Shown: positions 25,141-35,325, counted from the first letter of the stretch. The stretch: DNA of 36,609 nt from Prochlorococcus sp. HOT208_60m_813G15 (GCA_002026165.1 MWOS01000197.1:1-36609); one strand, 5' to 3'. Notes: generated by a model not told the origin, from the sequence alone. Numbers and translations are program-made.

Positions 25141-26160
25141 ATGAATGTTATTGTAACTGGATCTGCAGGATTTATCGGTTATCATTTATCAAATAAATTA
25201 ATTAAAGAAGGATTCAGCGTTTGTGGGTTGGATAATCTAAATAATTATTATGATGTAAGTCTAAAGAATGCTCGCTTAAAGAGATTAATGAAATATGAAG
25301 GAGAAAAAAATCCTTTTACTTTTTCAAAAACAGATATCACTAATAAAAAAGGTTTAGATGAATTATTTTCTAAAACAAAACCTGACATTGTAATTAACTT
25401 AGCTGCACAAGCTGGAGTTAGATATTCTATTGAAAATCCATCAGCCTATATTGAGTCTAATATTGTTGGTTTTAGTAATATTCTAGAGTGTTGTAGAGAG
25501 CATAATACTGAACATTTATTGTATGCGAGTAGTAGTTCAGTATATGGTGGAAATAAAAACTTACCTCTAAGAGAAGAAGATAATGTTGATCATCCAGTTT
25601 CTTTATATGGCGCTACAAAAAAGTCTAATGAATTAATGGCTCATTCTTATAGTCATCTTTATGGTATCCCTACTACAGGGCTAAGATTTTTTACTGTTTA
25701 CGGTCCTTGGGGTAGACCGGACATGGCACTATTTTTATTCACAAAAGCTATTTTAAACAAAGAACCAATCAATATATTTAACAATGGCAACATGATTAGA
25801 GATTTTACTTATATAGATGATGTTGTTGAATCAGTTAGCAAATTATTGAAGAAAAAGCCTTTAAGAGATGATAAGTTTGACTTCCACAATCCTAAGCCTA
25901 ATAAAAGTTGGGCTCCCTACAAAATTTTTAATGTAGGAAATTCTCAGCCAATTAATCTTATGGAATACATTATTAATATTGAAGAAACTTTAGGAATAAA
26001 AGCTATTAAGAATTTTATGCCAATGCAAGATGGTGACGTTCAGACTACAGAATCCTTCACAAAAAATCTTGAAAATTATATTAACTATAAACCTAATACA
26101 ACTATCAAAGAGGGTATTTCTAAATTCATATCATGGTATAAAAGCTTTTATAAAATTTAA
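25141..26160 (+). CDS. capI: UDP-glucuronate 4-epimerase (CapI/LspL type)
   Basis: A 339-residue extended SDR that interconverts UDP-glucuronate and UDP-galacturonate. It shows NAD-binding TGSAGFIGYHL (6-16), the family-specific LDNLNNYYDVSLKNARL (27-43), LAAQAGVRYSIENP (84-97), catalytic SSSS at 127-130, YGATKK (Y153, K157) and GLRFFTVYGPWGRPDMA. These strings separate it from GalE. The substrate UDP-glucuronate would be supplied by the dehydrogenase at 28708-30147. It is followed after two bases by the TviB-like gene, so the two form an operon. Confidence 0.93.
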   Translation: MNVIVTGSAGFIGYHLSNKLIKEGFSVCGLDNLNNYYDVSLKNARLKRLMKYEGEKNPFTFSKTDITNKKGLDELFSKTKPDIVINLAAQAGVRYSIENPSAYIESNIVGFSNILECCREHNTEHLLYASSSSVYGGNKNLPLREEDNVDHPVSLYGATKKSNELMAHSYSHLYGIPTTGLRFFTVYGPWGRPDMALFLFTKAILNKEPINIFNNGNMIRDFTYIDDVVESVSKLLKKKPLRDDKFDFHNPKPNKSWAPYKIFNVGNSQPINLMEYIINIEETLGIKAIKNFMPMQDGDVQTTESFTKNLENYINYKPNTTIKEGISKFISWYKSFYKI

Positions 26161-26162
26161 TT

Positions 26163-27512
26163 ATGTCCCTACTCCCCAATTTAAATACATGTAAAGTTGC
26201 AATAATTGGCCTGGGTTATGTTGGCTTACCTATAGCCGTAGAAATAGATAAGACTCTAATATGCTATAAAACGGGCAAAAAATTAAGTAGGAAAATAATA
26301 GGTTTTGATATCAATAAGGAAAGAATTGATGAACTAAATATGGGATTTGATAGAACAAATGAAGTTTCAAGAGATGATTTATTGAAGGGAAATAATATTT
26401 CCTTTTCAAATATAGAAAGCCAAATAACAACCTATGATGTTTACATCATTACAGTACCTACTCCTATTGATGAATTTAATAATCCCAATTTAAAGCCAAT
26501 TAAAATCGCAAGTAAATTAATAGGTAAAACTCTAAAAATTAGGAAAGAAAATAGTTTAATTAAAAATTTACCTATTGTAATTTTCGAAAGTACAGTTTAT
26601 CCGGGATTAACTCAAGAAATTTGTATACCAATAATTGAGTCAGAAATGCTTGGAAAAGTAAATAAAGATTTTCTTTGTGGATATAGTCCAGAAAGAATAA
26701 ATCCGGGAGATAAAGGAAAAGCTATTGGAGATATTGTAAAAATAACAAGTGGTATGGATGAAAAGACATCTATTTGGATAGATAGTTTTTACGCTTCTTT
26801 CATTAAGGCTGGTACTCATCAAGCTAAAAGTATTAAAATTGCGGAAACTGCAAAAGTGATAGAAAATACTCAAAGAGACTTAAACATTGCATTAATAAAT
26901 GAATTAGCAATAATATGCAGAAAACTTAATATTGATACTCTCGATGTACTGGAAGCCGCGAATACAAAATGGAATTTTTTAGATTTTAAGCCTGGATTAG
27001 TTGGTGGACATTGTATTGGTGTTGACCCTTATTATTTAACTCACAGATCAACTTTAGCTGGTTACACTCCAGGGGTTGTTTTGGCTGGGAGAAGGATAAA
27101 TAACTATATGGCAGATTGGATTATAGAAGAATTAATCTCAGTGATGACTAGTGATGGATTTACGTTAAGTGAATCTAAGTTTTTAATACTAGGATTAACT
27201 TTTAAGGAGAATTGTCCTGATATGAGGAACTCTGGAGTTTTAAAATTAATCAAAAAAATTCAATCATATGGTATTTCTATAGTAGTAGTTGATCCATTAA
27301 TAAAAAAAACAGATAAAAATTTACCAAAAGAAATAGATTTTTATGATCAGATTCCTGATGATCAAAAATTTGATGCCATTATTGCTGCAGTTGCACATGA
27401 TCAGTTTAAGATCCTAAATTTAGAATTCTTAAAAAAATTGATTGTGAGTAAAGGTAAATTTGTTGATATCAAAGGTATGTTACCAAGAGAATTAAATCCA
27501 ATTAGATTATGA
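26163..27512 (+). CDS. tviB: Nucleotide-sugar 6-dehydrogenase, TviB/WbpA/VipA type
   Basis: A 449-residue NAD-dependent dehydrogenase of the UDP-glucose/GDP-mannose family, in the branch that oxidises UDP-HexNAc to the uronic acid. Motifs are VAIIGLGYVGLPIA (12-25), GYSPERINPGD, the hinge helix KIAETAKVIENTQRDLNIALINE and the catalytic Cys in GGHCIGVDPYYL (C284). RDDLLK near the start of the second strand and PERINPGDK are typical of the TviB/WbpA branch rather than UDP-glucose dehydrogenase. Substrate could be UDP-GlcNAc or UDP-GalNAc. All key residues appear present. Symbol is by family likeness. Confidence 0.88.
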   Translation: MSLLPNLNTCKVAIIGLGYVGLPIAVEIDKTLICYKTGKKLSRKIIGFDINKERIDELNMGFDRTNEVSRDDLLKGNNISFSNIESQITTYDVYIITVPTPIDEFNNPNLKPIKIASKLIGKTLKIRKENSLIKNLPIVIFESTVYPGLTQEICIPIIESEMLGKVNKDFLCGYSPERINPGDKGKAIGDIVKITSGMDEKTSIWIDSFYASFIKAGTHQAKSIKIAETAKVIENTQRDLNIALINELAIICRKLNIDTLDVLEAANTKWNFLDFKPGLVGGHCIGVDPYYLTHRSTLAGYTPGVVLAGRRINNYMADWIIEELISVMTSDGFTLSESKFLILGLTFKENCPDMRNSGVLKLIKKIQSYGISIVVVDPLIKKTDKNLPKEIDFYDQIPDDQKFDAIIAAVAHDQFKILNLEFLKKLIVSKGKFVDIKGMLPRELNPIRL

Positions 27513-27637
27513 TTAATTTTCAAAATTAACTAAAATAAATTAATTGTTTTTATTAATTTCTTATTAATCAGATATGAATTGATATATTTAATCATAAGTC
27601 TTTCAATATAAAAATAAATTAAATTTGAAACTTAAAA

Positions 27638-28705
27638 ATGAAAAAAATACTTGTTACTGGGGGATGTGGATTTATTGGTAGTAATACCTCATTAGCTTTG
27701 TTAGAAAAAGGATATGAATTATTGATAGTTGATTCTTTAGTTAATAGTTATCAGATTGTAATAGATAAGATTAAAAGTTTATGTTTTGAAAAAAATCCTG
27801 AAAATACAAATAGTATCAAACTTATAAATTGTGACTTAAAAGATCGTAACGCTTTAGAAAAAATTTTTAAAGAATCTAATACAGATGGCAATAAGATATC
27901 AGCTGTTTTACATTTTGCTGGTTTAAAAGCAGTCTCTGATTCTTTATTAGATCCATTAAGCTATTGGTCTTCAAATGTTTTAGGTACAATAAATTTACTC
28001 AATGTAATGGACAAATTTGAATGCAAAACACTTGTTTTTAGCAGCAGCGCTACGATTTATGGGATAAATAATAGTAAAGAAAATTTAAAAGAGAGCCATT
28101 ATAAAAAACCTTTAAATCCTTATGGTATGACAAAGGAAACTATAGAAAAAATTTTAATAAATTTAAATAGTGTAGAAAAAAATGATTGGAGAATTGCAAT
28201 TTTGAGATATTTCAACCCAATAGGAGCTCATACTTCAGGAGAATTAGGGGAAAGCCCCAAAAATACCCCAAACAATATAATGCCAATTATAAATAGTGTG
28301 GCATCAGGTGAAAGGGAATATTTAAATATTTTTGGAAATGACTGGAATACTTTAGATGGGACTCCAATCAGAGATTATATTCATGTAATGGATCTTGCTG
28401 ATGGTCACTTAAAGGCAATGGAACATCTTTTTAAAAGTAGTGAATCTAATTTAGTTACAGTAAATTTAGGAACAGGTATTGGGAAAAGCGTTTTGCAATT
28501 AATTCATGTTTTTGAAGAGGTAAATAATATTTCAATTCCATATAGGTTTTCTTCTAGGAGAGCTGGTGATATTGAGTACTCTGTAGCGGACAATCAAAAG
28601 GCGAAAGAATTACTAAATTGGAAACCAAATAAAGATATTAAAGATATGTGTAAAGACAGTTGGAACTGGGTATCTAAGAATCCAAATGGGTACTCAGATA
28701 AGTAA
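27638..28705 (+). CDS. galE: UDP-glucose 4-epimerase
   Basis: A 355-residue SDR with ILVTGGCGFIGSNT (4-17), VLHFAGLKAVSDS (the GalE-specific AGLKAV string), SSSATIYG, NPYGMTKE for the Tyr-x-x-x-Lys pair, ILRYFNPIGAH and GTPIRDYIHVMDLADGH. It interconverts UDP-glucose and UDP-galactose; some relatives also take the N-acetylated sugars. It has its own 125-base upstream gap after the TviB-like gene and ends two bases from the stop of the convergent UDP-glucose dehydrogenase gene. Confidence 0.95.
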   Translation: MKKILVTGGCGFIGSNTSLALLEKGYELLIVDSLVNSYQIVIDKIKSLCFEKNPENTNSIKLINCDLKDRNALEKIFKESNTDGNKISAVLHFAGLKAVSDSLLDPLSYWSSNVLGTINLLNVMDKFECKTLVFSSSATIYGINNSKENLKESHYKKPLNPYGMTKETIEKILINLNSVEKNDWRIAILRYFNPIGAHTSGELGESPKNTPNNIMPIINSVASGEREYLNIFGNDWNTLDGTPIRDYIHVMDLADGHLKAMEHLFKSSESNLVTVNLGTGIGKSVLQLIHVFEEVNNISIPYRFSSRRAGDIEYSVADNQKAKELLNWKPNKDIKDMCKDSWNWVSKNPNGYSDK

Positions 28706-28707
28706 AT

Positions 28708-30147
28708 CTATCCCAGACCATTTCCAATCTGCCAGAAGTTTAAATCTGATTTTTTTATATCAATAGGATTTAGAATTGAACGAGTATCAAATATCCAAGC
28801 AGGACATCTCATAACCCTAGAGACATCTTCCCAATTTATACTTTTGTAAATATCCCATTCAGTTAAAATTACTACTGCATCGGCATTATTAAATATACAA
28901 GATAAATCTTGCGCAAAATCCCAGTTGCCACCTTTGAAAATGTTGGAATTATCGTTATTTTTTAAATCATCTAATAAAACTTTCCTCCCTAGATCAACTT
29001 CAATCTGTTTAGAGGATACTTTTGAATCATGTATTACTAAATATGCATCTTCCTCTAATAAATTTTGACATATTTGTATAGCTGCTGACTCTCTTGTGTC
29101 ATTAGTATTTGCTTTAAATGCAAAACCTAATATTACAATTTTTTTATTTGATAATGTACCAAATAACTTTTTAGTAATTAATTTTGAAATTCTATTCTGG
29201 TGCCAACTATTTAAATTTACAACACTTTCCCAAAAGGCTGCCACTTCGTGTAATCCAAAGAATTCCGATAAATATACTAAGTTTAAGATATCCTTTTTAA
29301 AGCAACTGCCACCAAAACCTGGGCCTGTATTTAAAAACTTTGAGCCGATTCTACTATCTGATCCAATTGCTCTTGATACCTCTTTAACATTGGCTCCAGT
29401 TGCTTCGCATATTGCACTAATTGAATTAATTGAACTTATTCTCTGAGCTAAAAAAGCATTAGATGTTAATTTCGCTAATTCACTACTCCAAATATTTGTA
29501 GTGAGTATTTTCTCTTCAGGCACCCAATTTTTGTATATTTCGCATAATGCTTTTATTGCATCATTATTATCGCCTCCTATAAGAACTCTATCAGGATTTA
29601 AAAGGTCTTTTATAGCAGAACCCTCAGCAAGAAATTCTGGGTTAGAAAGAACATTGAAGGTTTTTGACGGGGCGCTATTTTTAGAAGATTTCTGTGAATC
29701 ATCAAGTATAGATTTAATTACTTCAGCAGTTCTTACAGGCAAAGTACTTTTCTCTACAACTATCGTATATCCAGTAGAAAACTTAGCTACTTGTCTTGCG
29801 CAAGCTTCAACCCATTTCAAATCACTTGCTTTCCCAGCTCCTAAGCCCTTTTTTTTTGTTGGAGTATTTACAGAAATGAAAATCATGTCAGCTTCTTGAA
29901 TTTTTTCTTTAATTAAATTTGAAAAATATAAATTTTTATTTCTGCATCTACCAACGATCTCCCCCAAGTAAGGTTCATATATAGGCAACTTTTCTATATC
30001 TGGATTATTCCAATTTTTAATTCTTTCTTCATTTAAATCAACAACGTTAATAGTTATGTGAGGACACTTATCAGCTATGACTGACATGGTAGGGCCACCA
30101 ACATAACCTGCGCCAATGCAACATATATTATTAATTTTATATTTCAT
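28708..30147 (-). CDS. UDP-glucose 6-dehydrogenase, eukaryotic-like class
   Basis: A 479-residue enzyme that oxidises UDP-glucose to UDP-glucuronate with two NAD. It starts with CCIGAGYVGGPTMSVIADKCP (9-29) and has IFISVNTPTKKKGLGAGKASDL, VVEKSTLPVRTAE, SNPEFLAEGSAIKDL and the catalytic FGGSCFKKDILNL (C282). The GGPT start and the GLGAGKAxDL insertion are features of the animal/plant-type class rather than the shorter bacterial Ugd class. It would feed the UDP-glucuronate 4-epimerase at 25141. It stands alone on the minus strand with about 317 bases upstream. Confidence 0.93.
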   Translation of the reverse strand: MKYKINNICCIGAGYVGGPTMSVIADKCPHITINVVDLNEERIKNWNNPDIEKLPIYEPYLGEIVGRCRNKNLYFSNLIKEKIQEADMIFISVNTPTKKKGLGAGKASDLKWVEACARQVAKFSTGYTIVVEKSTLPVRTAEVIKSILDDSQKSSKNSAPSKTFNVLSNPEFLAEGSAIKDLLNPDRVLIGGDNNDAIKALCEIYKNWVPEEKILTTNIWSSELAKLTSNAFLAQRISSINSISAICEATGANVKEVSRAIGSDSRIGSKFLNTGPGFGGSCFKKDILNLVYLSEFFGLHEVAAFWESVVNLNSWHQNRISKLITKKLFGTLSNKKIVILGFAFKANTNDTRESAAIQICQNLLEEDAYLVIHDSKVSSKQIEVDLGRKVLLDDLKNNDNSNIFKGGNWDFAQDLSCIFNNADAVVILTEWDIYKSINWEDVSRVMRCPAWIFDTRSILNPIDIKKSDLNFWQIGNGLG

Positions 30148-30464
30148 GAATTACTATTAATCTAAATTTTAAAATTAGAGTTAAATTATTATAGTATCTA
30201 AATTATAATTTGATATTTTTAATTAATAATCAAATTCGATTGAATAATTAAAACTTTTTAAGAGGGGATGTTGTTGCGACTTCCTTCATTCTTTTTTGAA
30301 AAAAAAGAATATCGAAAATTATTAATTTAAGCTTTAGTTAACTTTTTATTAATTTCTTTTTTGAATATCAATTATTATCGAACTATCGAAGATTTGGAAA
30401 GAGATGGATCAGAATGGGAGTGAATTTAACCTAAATTTATTAGTAAATTTGATCAGAAACTGTT
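30148..30464. other. Intergenic region with possible gene debris and a hairpin
   Basis: The gap between fcl and the UDP-glucose dehydrogenase (both minus strand) contains two short plus-strand open stretches less AT-rich than their surroundings: one of 20 codons from an ATG at 30268 preceded by AAGAGGGG, and one from 30361 to 30423 encoding IEDLERDGSEWE. Neither is recognisable. They may be remnants of a lost gene. The hairpin at 30288-30310 lies inside the first. Confidence 0.4.
30288..30310. repeat. Inverted repeat, 10-bp arms and 3-base loop
   Basis: ATTCTTTTTT and AAAAAAGAAT form a perfect 10-bp stem around GAA. It lacks GC pairs, and on the minus strand no U-run follows it, so it does not look like a standard terminator. 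Confidence 0.5.
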
Positions 30465-31454
30465 TTAGTCTCTAATGCTTTTATCTTGTAATTCTTTTAA
30501 GAAACTTTGTAAAGTCAATTCTATACCTTTCTTAAGTTCTATTTTGGCTGACCAACCTAATTTAATTAATTTTGAAACATCTAATAACTTTCTTGGAGTT
30601 CCATCTGGCTTTGAAGAATCCCAAATTATTTTACCTTTGTAACCTACCACTGTTGAAATTAAATTTGCTAATTCTCTAATACTAATATCTACTCCAACTC
30701 CGATATTTAATGTCCCATTAAAATCTTTATTTTCACCATATAAAATTTTGTCGTCGCTTGAAACATTCTCAAGAATAAATATGCAGGCTTCTGCAAGATC
30801 ATCAACATATAAAAATTCCCTTCGAGGCGATCCAGATCCCCAGCAAGCAATTTCATCTAGGCCCCTAATTTTTGCATCATAGAATCTTTTTAACATTGCT
30901 GGTAAAACATGACTATTTTGTGGATTATAATTATCTCCTGGACCATATAGATTTGTGGGCATCAAACATATTGCATCAAATCCATATTGTTTTTTCAAAG
31001 AAGTACATAATTTTATGCCTGCAATTTTTGCTAGTGCATAGGATTCATTAGTTTTTTCTAACTCTCCCGTTAATAAGTATTCTTCCTTTAGAGGTTGCTT
31101 AGCTAATTTTGGATAAATGCAACTGCTACCAAGAAATAAAAATCTTTTTACTTTATATGCCCAAGCATTTTCTATCACATTATTTTGTATCTTAAGATTT
31201 TCAAGGATAAAATCAAAGCTATAATTTGAATTCGCATAAATTCCGCCTACTTTAGCTGCTGCTAAAATTACAACATCAGGCCTATTTTGATTAAACCAAT
31301 TTTTTACCTCCTCAAAATTTAGTAAGTTCAAATCATTTCTGGAGGCGTAAAGTAGCTTATTATATCCTTTCTGATGCAGAGCTCTTTTAATTGCACTTCC
31401 AACCATCCCATTATGGCCTGCAATAAATATCTTAGATTTTTTTGAAATTAACAT
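30465..31454 (-). CDS. fcl: GDP-L-fucose synthase
   Basis: A 329-residue SDR that converts GDP-4-keto-6-deoxy-mannose to GDP-L-fucose by 3,5-epimerisation and NADPH reduction. Motifs are IFIAGHNGMVGSAI (9-22), LAAAKVGGIYANSNY, FLGSSCIYPKLAKQP, NESYALAKIAG for the catalytic Tyr-x-x-x-Lys, and PTNLYGPGDNYNP with RREFLYVDDLAEA. All are diagnostic of Fcl/WcaG. It is divergent from gmd, which makes its substrate, across a 333-base gap; in many bacteria the two are cotranscribed. Confidence 0.96.
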   Translation of the reverse strand: MLISKKSKIFIAGHNGMVGSAIKRALHQKGYNKLLYASRNDLNLLNFEEVKNWFNQNRPDVVILAAAKVGGIYANSNYSFDFILENLKIQNNVIENAWAYKVKRFLFLGSSCIYPKLAKQPLKEEYLLTGELEKTNESYALAKIAGIKLCTSLKKQYGFDAICLMPTNLYGPGDNYNPQNSHVLPAMLKRFYDAKIRGLDEIACWGSGSPRREFLYVDDLAEACIFILENVSSDDKILYGENKDFNGTLNIGVGVDISIRELANLISTVVGYKGKIIWDSSKPDGTPRKLLDVSKLIKLGWSAKIELKKGIELTLQSFLKELQDKSIRD

Positions 31455-31787
31455 GAATTTAAATATATAAGATTTTAAAAATTAAAAAAAAATTCTTTTA
31501 ACATGTTTGTATATTTTGAAAACAATCATACCCCTAAAAATCTTTTCTAAGTTGAAAAATTAATTATTAAGAAGTAAAAGAGCTTATTTTTTTTACAATA
31601 ATCTGCAAATCTAACATTATATTTTTCCTCAAAATAATAAACAAATAGAGTGCTATTAGTTTAAAGGGTTAATGCTCAGAATGAATAGTCTATGTTTTTA
31701 AACAAGTGCGATAAAAGTCATTTCATTTTAATATTAAAAATCTAAACCTTTGTTTTAAGCTAAAGTAAAGTTACTCTGTTTTACTAA
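31455..31787. other. Divergent intergenic region between fcl and gmd
   Basis: A 333-base AT-rich region that should carry promoters for both halves of the GDP-fucose pathway. I see several A/T runs but no clear -35/-10 pair, operator palindrome or RNA gene, and no Shine-Dalgarno sequence in front of gmd. Confidence 0.5.
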
Positions 31788-32906
31788 ATGATAAAAAGTA
31801 ATAAGGTTGCTTTAATTACAGGAGTTACCGGCCAGGATGGGAGTTATTTAGCTGAATTACTTCTAGAAAAAGGTTATGTAGTCCATGGTTTAAAAAGGCG
31901 TTCTAGTTCATTTAATACTTCAAGGATTGATCATTTATATCAAGATCCGCACGAGAAAGATGCTAGGTTTATCCTTCATTATGGAGATTTAATTGATAGT
32001 ACTAATATTTTAAAGTTAATAGAAAAAATAAAGCCAGATGAAATCTATAATTTAGGTGCTCAAAGTCATGTTGCCGTTAGTTTTGAAACGCCTGAGTATA
32101 CCGCTAATTGTGATGCATTAGGAATTTTAAGAATTCTTGAGGCTGTTCGAAATTTAAACCTCACAAAAAAGACTAAGATTTATCAAGCAAGTACAAGTGA
32201 ATTATATGGCCTTGTGCAAGAAGTACCTCAAAAGGAAACAACTCCTTTTTATCCTAGGAGTCCTTATGCAGTTGCAAAATTATATGCTTATTGGATAGTT
32301 GTAAATTATAGAGAGGCCTACGATATTTTCGCATGTAATGGTATCCTTTTTAACCATGAAAGTTCTAGAAGAGGTGAAACCTTTGTAACGCGAAAAATAA
32401 CAAGAGGACTCTCAAGAATAAATGTTGGATTAGAAAAATGTATATATATGGGAAATCTCGATGCAAGAAGAGATTGGGGGCATGCTAAAGATTATGTGTT
32501 TATGCAATGGCTTATGCTGCAACAAGAAAAACCTGAAGATTATGTAATTTCTACTGGGCAAATGAAAAGTGTTCGTGAATTCATAGAATTAAGTGCATTA
32601 GAACTTGGTTGGAATAAAGAACAAGGAGAAAAAGGTATTATCTGGGAAAATAGTGGTTTAGATGAGATAGGTAAAAGAGCAGACACGGGGGAAATAGTCG
32701 TGAGAGTTGATCCAAGATATTTCAGACCAACAGAAGTTGAGCAGTTACTTGGTGATTCAACTAAAGCCAGTAATAAACTAAAATGGAAGCCGCAGATAAC
32801 TTTAAACCAATTAGTTTCTGAGATGATCAAGGAAGATTCCAATGAGGCTAGAAAAGAATCCTTACTTATAAATAAGGGGTTTTCGGTTAATAGTTCTAAG
32901 GAATGA
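31788..32906 (+). CDS. gmd: GDP-mannose 4,6-dehydratase
   Basis: A 372-residue extended SDR that dehydrates GDP-D-mannose to the 4-keto-6-deoxy sugar. Motifs are [19 protein letters not shown] (8-26), [18 protein letters not shown] (the GMD-specific NADPH and dimer contact), [41 protein letters not shown] for the Tyr-x-x-x-Lys, and [16 protein letters not shown]. It heads a three-gene operon: its stop overlaps the manC start by four bases. Confidence 0.97.
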   Translation: MIKSNKVALITGVTGQDGSYLAELLLEKGYVVHGLKRRSSSFNTSRIDHLYQDPHEKDARFILHYGDLIDSTNILKLIEKIKPDEIYNLGAQSHVAVSFETPEYTANCDALGILRILEAVRNLNLTKKTKIYQASTSELYGLVQEVPQKETTPFYPRSPYAVAKLYAYWIVVNYREAYDIFACNGILFNHESSRRGETFVTRKITRGLSRINVGLEKCIYMGNLDARRDWGHAKDYVFMQWLMLQQEKPEDYVISTGQMKSVREFIELSALELGWNKEQGEKGIIWENSGLDEIGKRADTGEIVVRVDPRYFRPTEVEQLLGDSTKASNKLKWKPQITLNQLVSEMIKEDSNEARKESLLINKGFSVNSSKE

Positions 32907-34366
32907 TGAGTTCAGAAAATATTAAAAAAATTATTCCAGTTATTCTTGCGGGAGGAACTGGTTCAAGACTTTGGCCTTTATCTAGAAAAAGTTTTCCTAA
33001 ACAATTTCTTAATTTGTTGGATGATCAGTATACTATGCTCCAAAAAACATATAAAAGAATTGAGAATTTAGATAATATTTGTAAACCTATAATTATCTGT
33101 AATGAGGAACATAGGTTTATTGTTGGCCATCAAATGAAAGAAATAAATGTTGAACCTCTTGAAATATTATTAGAACCTGAAGGAAGAAATACCGCACCAG
33201 CAATTGCAATTGCTGCTCTAAAAGCTTTGGATAATTTTAAAGGTCAAAATATTGATCCAATACTTTTAATACTCTCTTCAGACCATCAAATTATTGATAT
33301 TAAAAAATTTCAACTAGCCATTAAAAATAGTATTGATGTTGCTTTACAGGATGATCTAGTAATTTTTGGAATACCTCCTACATATCCTTCTACTGGTTAT
33401 GGATATATAAAATCTGAAAAACAATTTGATCATAATGAATATATTCCTATTAAAGTTGAAAAATTTATAGAAAAACCAGATGAGAAAACTGCTAATTATT
33501 TTATAAAGGATAAAAAATATTCTTGGAATAGTGGAATGTTTGTTTTCAAGGCAACTGCAATAATCAATGAGATCAAAAAATTTGCTCCGGAAGTTCTCAA
33601 AAATTGTGAAGAATGTCTAGAAAAAAGTAAAGTTGATCTTGATTTTTTAAGACTAGAAGAAAAATCATTTAAAAATTGTGAAGATACTTCAATTGATATA
33701 TCAGTATTTGAAAAAACAAAAAAGGCATTCGTAATACCTCTTAACTGCGGTTGGGATGATGTAGGGAACTGGGAATCTCTTTGGAAAATATCTAAAAAAG
33801 ATCTTAATGGTAATTCTTTGAATGGAAGGGTTATAGCCCAAAATACAAAGGATTCCATAATACGTAGTGAGGATAAATTAGTAGTAGGAATTGGTTTGGA
33901 AAATGTTATTATTGTTGAAACCAAAGATGCAGTTTTAGTAGCAGATAGTAAAAGTTCTCAAAGTGTAAAAAATATCGTATCTCATATGATAGATAAGGGT
34001 TTCAATGAAGCTCAACATCATAAAATTGTTTATAGACCCTGGGGTTCTTTTTTGTCTATTGAGGATGGAAGTACTTGGCAAATAAAAAAAATTGAGGTAA
34101 ATCCTGGTGCCTCTTTATCTCTTCAAATGCATTTTCATAGATCTGAACATTGGGTAGTTGTTAGTGGAACCGCAAAAGTAGAAATAGGGAATCAAGAAAA
34201 GATAATAGGACCAAATGAAAGCGTTTATATTCCTTTAGGAGAGAAACATAGACTATCAAATCCTACAAAATTTCCCTTAATATTAATTGAGATACAAAGT
34301 GGAAATTATCTAGGTGAAGATGATATTAAAAGGTTTGAAGATAACTATGGTAGAAAAAATTTATGA
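32903..34366 (+). CDS. manC: Mannose-1-phosphate guanylyltransferase / mannose-6-phosphate isomerase (bifunctional)
   Basis: A 487-residue two-domain enzyme supplying GDP-mannose. The pyrophosphorylase domain starts [19 protein letters not shown] and has [41 protein letters not shown] and [12 protein letters not shown]. The C-terminal cupin (type II phosphomannose isomerase) has [29 protein letters not shown] and [13 protein letters not shown] with the metal-binding His and Glu residues. Phosphomannomutase, needed between the two activities, is not in the window. Two adjacent ATGs (32903, 32906) are possible starts; the stop overlaps the next gene as ATGA. Confidence 0.96.
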   Translation: MMSSENIKKIIPVILAGGTGSRLWPLSRKSFPKQFLNLLDDQYTMLQKTYKRIENLDNICKPIIICNEEHRFIVGHQMKEINVEPLEILLEPEGRNTAPAIAIAALKALDNFKGQNIDPILLILSSDHQIIDIKKFQLAIKNSIDVALQDDLVIFGIPPTYPSTGYGYIKSEKQFDHNEYIPIKVEKFIEKPDEKTANYFIKDKKYSWNSGMFVFKATAIINEIKKFAPEVLKNCEECLEKSKVDLDFLRLEEKSFKNCEDTSIDISVFEKTKKAFVIPLNCGWDDVGNWESLWKISKKDLNGNSLNGRVIAQNTKDSIIRSEDKLVVGIGLENVIIVETKDAVLVADSKSSQSVKNIVSHMIDKGFNEAQHHKIVYRPWGSFLSIEDGSTWQIKKIEVNPGASLSLQMHFHRSEHWVVVSGTAKVEIGNQEKIIGPNESVYIPLGEKHRLSNPTKFPLILIEIQSGNYLGEDDIKRFEDNYGRKNL

Positions 34367-35139
34367 AAATTATTATTATTATTGAAAAATACGGAGGTTT
34401 CTGTAACCGCCTTTTTCAATCTCTTCACTATAGTGCATTCTCTATTGAAAATAATATTTATTTTTTTAATCCTTCTATGTTGGGTCTTTTAAGATTTGAT
34501 AATAAGTTTTTTTATTTTTGGGATAAAGTTAATAATTTTTTTCTAAGTATTCTCTCTAAATTTATAAAATATTTAACTGCTAAGGACCAAATATGCTTTT
34601 ATTTAAATGAAAAAAATTATATAAAAATTGTAAATGGTTGGGGTTTCAGAGAAAATAAGTTAACTAAAAAATATCATAAAGAACTTAAAGAAATTTATAC
34701 TTTCAATAAAAAAAATTTAAAAAGAAAAGCAAAGTTATTGGTTAATTATTTAGAAAAACTTAAAAAGACGGGCAAATATCTAATCGGATTACATATTAGA
34801 AGGAATGATTACAAGCTATGGAATGATGGTAAGTTTTATTTTAGTGATGAATTTTATGAATTTGTTGTAAAAAAAATTAGACTAGATTTTGTTAATAAAA
34901 ATAAAGATCCCTTTATTGTTTTGGTTAGTGATGAAAAGATATCCTCCAAGATTGGAGTTGATTTTATTTCATATGGTTCTTGGAAAGAGGACCAAATAAT
35001 CCTACAATCTTGTGACATTCTAATAGGACCACCCAGTACATTTACAATGTGGGCTTCTTATATTTCTCAAGTTCCATTAATAAAGTTAACTTCAAATAAA
35101 ATGAAAAAATTTAGTTTAGGAAAAGTTTGTGAAGGTTAA
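34363..35139 (+). CDS. Fucosyltransferase-like protein (GT11-related)
   Basis: A 258-residue protein. GGFCNRLFQSLHYSAF (11-26) matches the G-G-x-x-N-R/Q-L-F-Q block of GT11-type transferases, LIGLHIRRNDYKLW carries the H-x-R-R-x-D-Y GDP-fucose-binding motif intact, and GPPSTFTMWASYIS is the third block. It is shorter than most GT11 enzymes (about 290-300). The ATGA overlap with manC and its place in the gmd-manC operon support GDP-fucose as donor. It differs strongly from the GT11 gene at 19835, so two different fucosyl linkages are likely. Confidence 0.78.
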   Translation: MKIIIIIEKYGGFCNRLFQSLHYSAFSIENNIYFFNPSMLGLLRFDNKFFYFWDKVNNFFLSILSKFIKYLTAKDQICFYLNEKNYIKIVNGWGFRENKLTKKYHKELKEIYTFNKKNLKRKAKLLVNYLEKLKKTGKYLIGLHIRRNDYKLWNDGKFYFSDEFYEFVVKKIRLDFVNKNKDPFIVLVSDEKISSKIGVDFISYGSWKEDQIILQSCDILIGPPSTFTMWASYISQVPLIKLTSNKMKKFSLGKVCEG

Positions 35140-35266
35140 TTTTTATTTAAAAGGGAAAGTTTTTTAAATTATTAGAAAAAAAATTTAAAAACAAGTAAAA
35201 ACTATAAAAAATTACCCTAATTATCGTTTAAGGATAAAAAATAAATGTGATCACCTTATATAGGTC

Positions 35267-35272
35267 TATAAT
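35267..35272 (+). promoter_or_regulatory. Possible -10 box for the dioxygenase gene
   Basis: A TATAAT hexamer lies 59 bases before the ATG at 35326, in the 186-base gap after the fucosyltransferase-like gene. No -35 match is seen at normal spacing. The 8-base palindrome GTGATCAC lies just upstream, at 35247-35254. Weak evidence. Confidence 0.25.
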
Positions 35273-35325
35273 AAAAAGTTAAGGTTACAATAAATTATAG
35301 ATATATTGATATTGCAAAGATATCC

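Noticed and set aside
30288..30310. Rho-independent terminator
   Set aside because: The stem contains almost only A and T, and no T run follows it on the minus strand, where transcription of the flanking genes runs.
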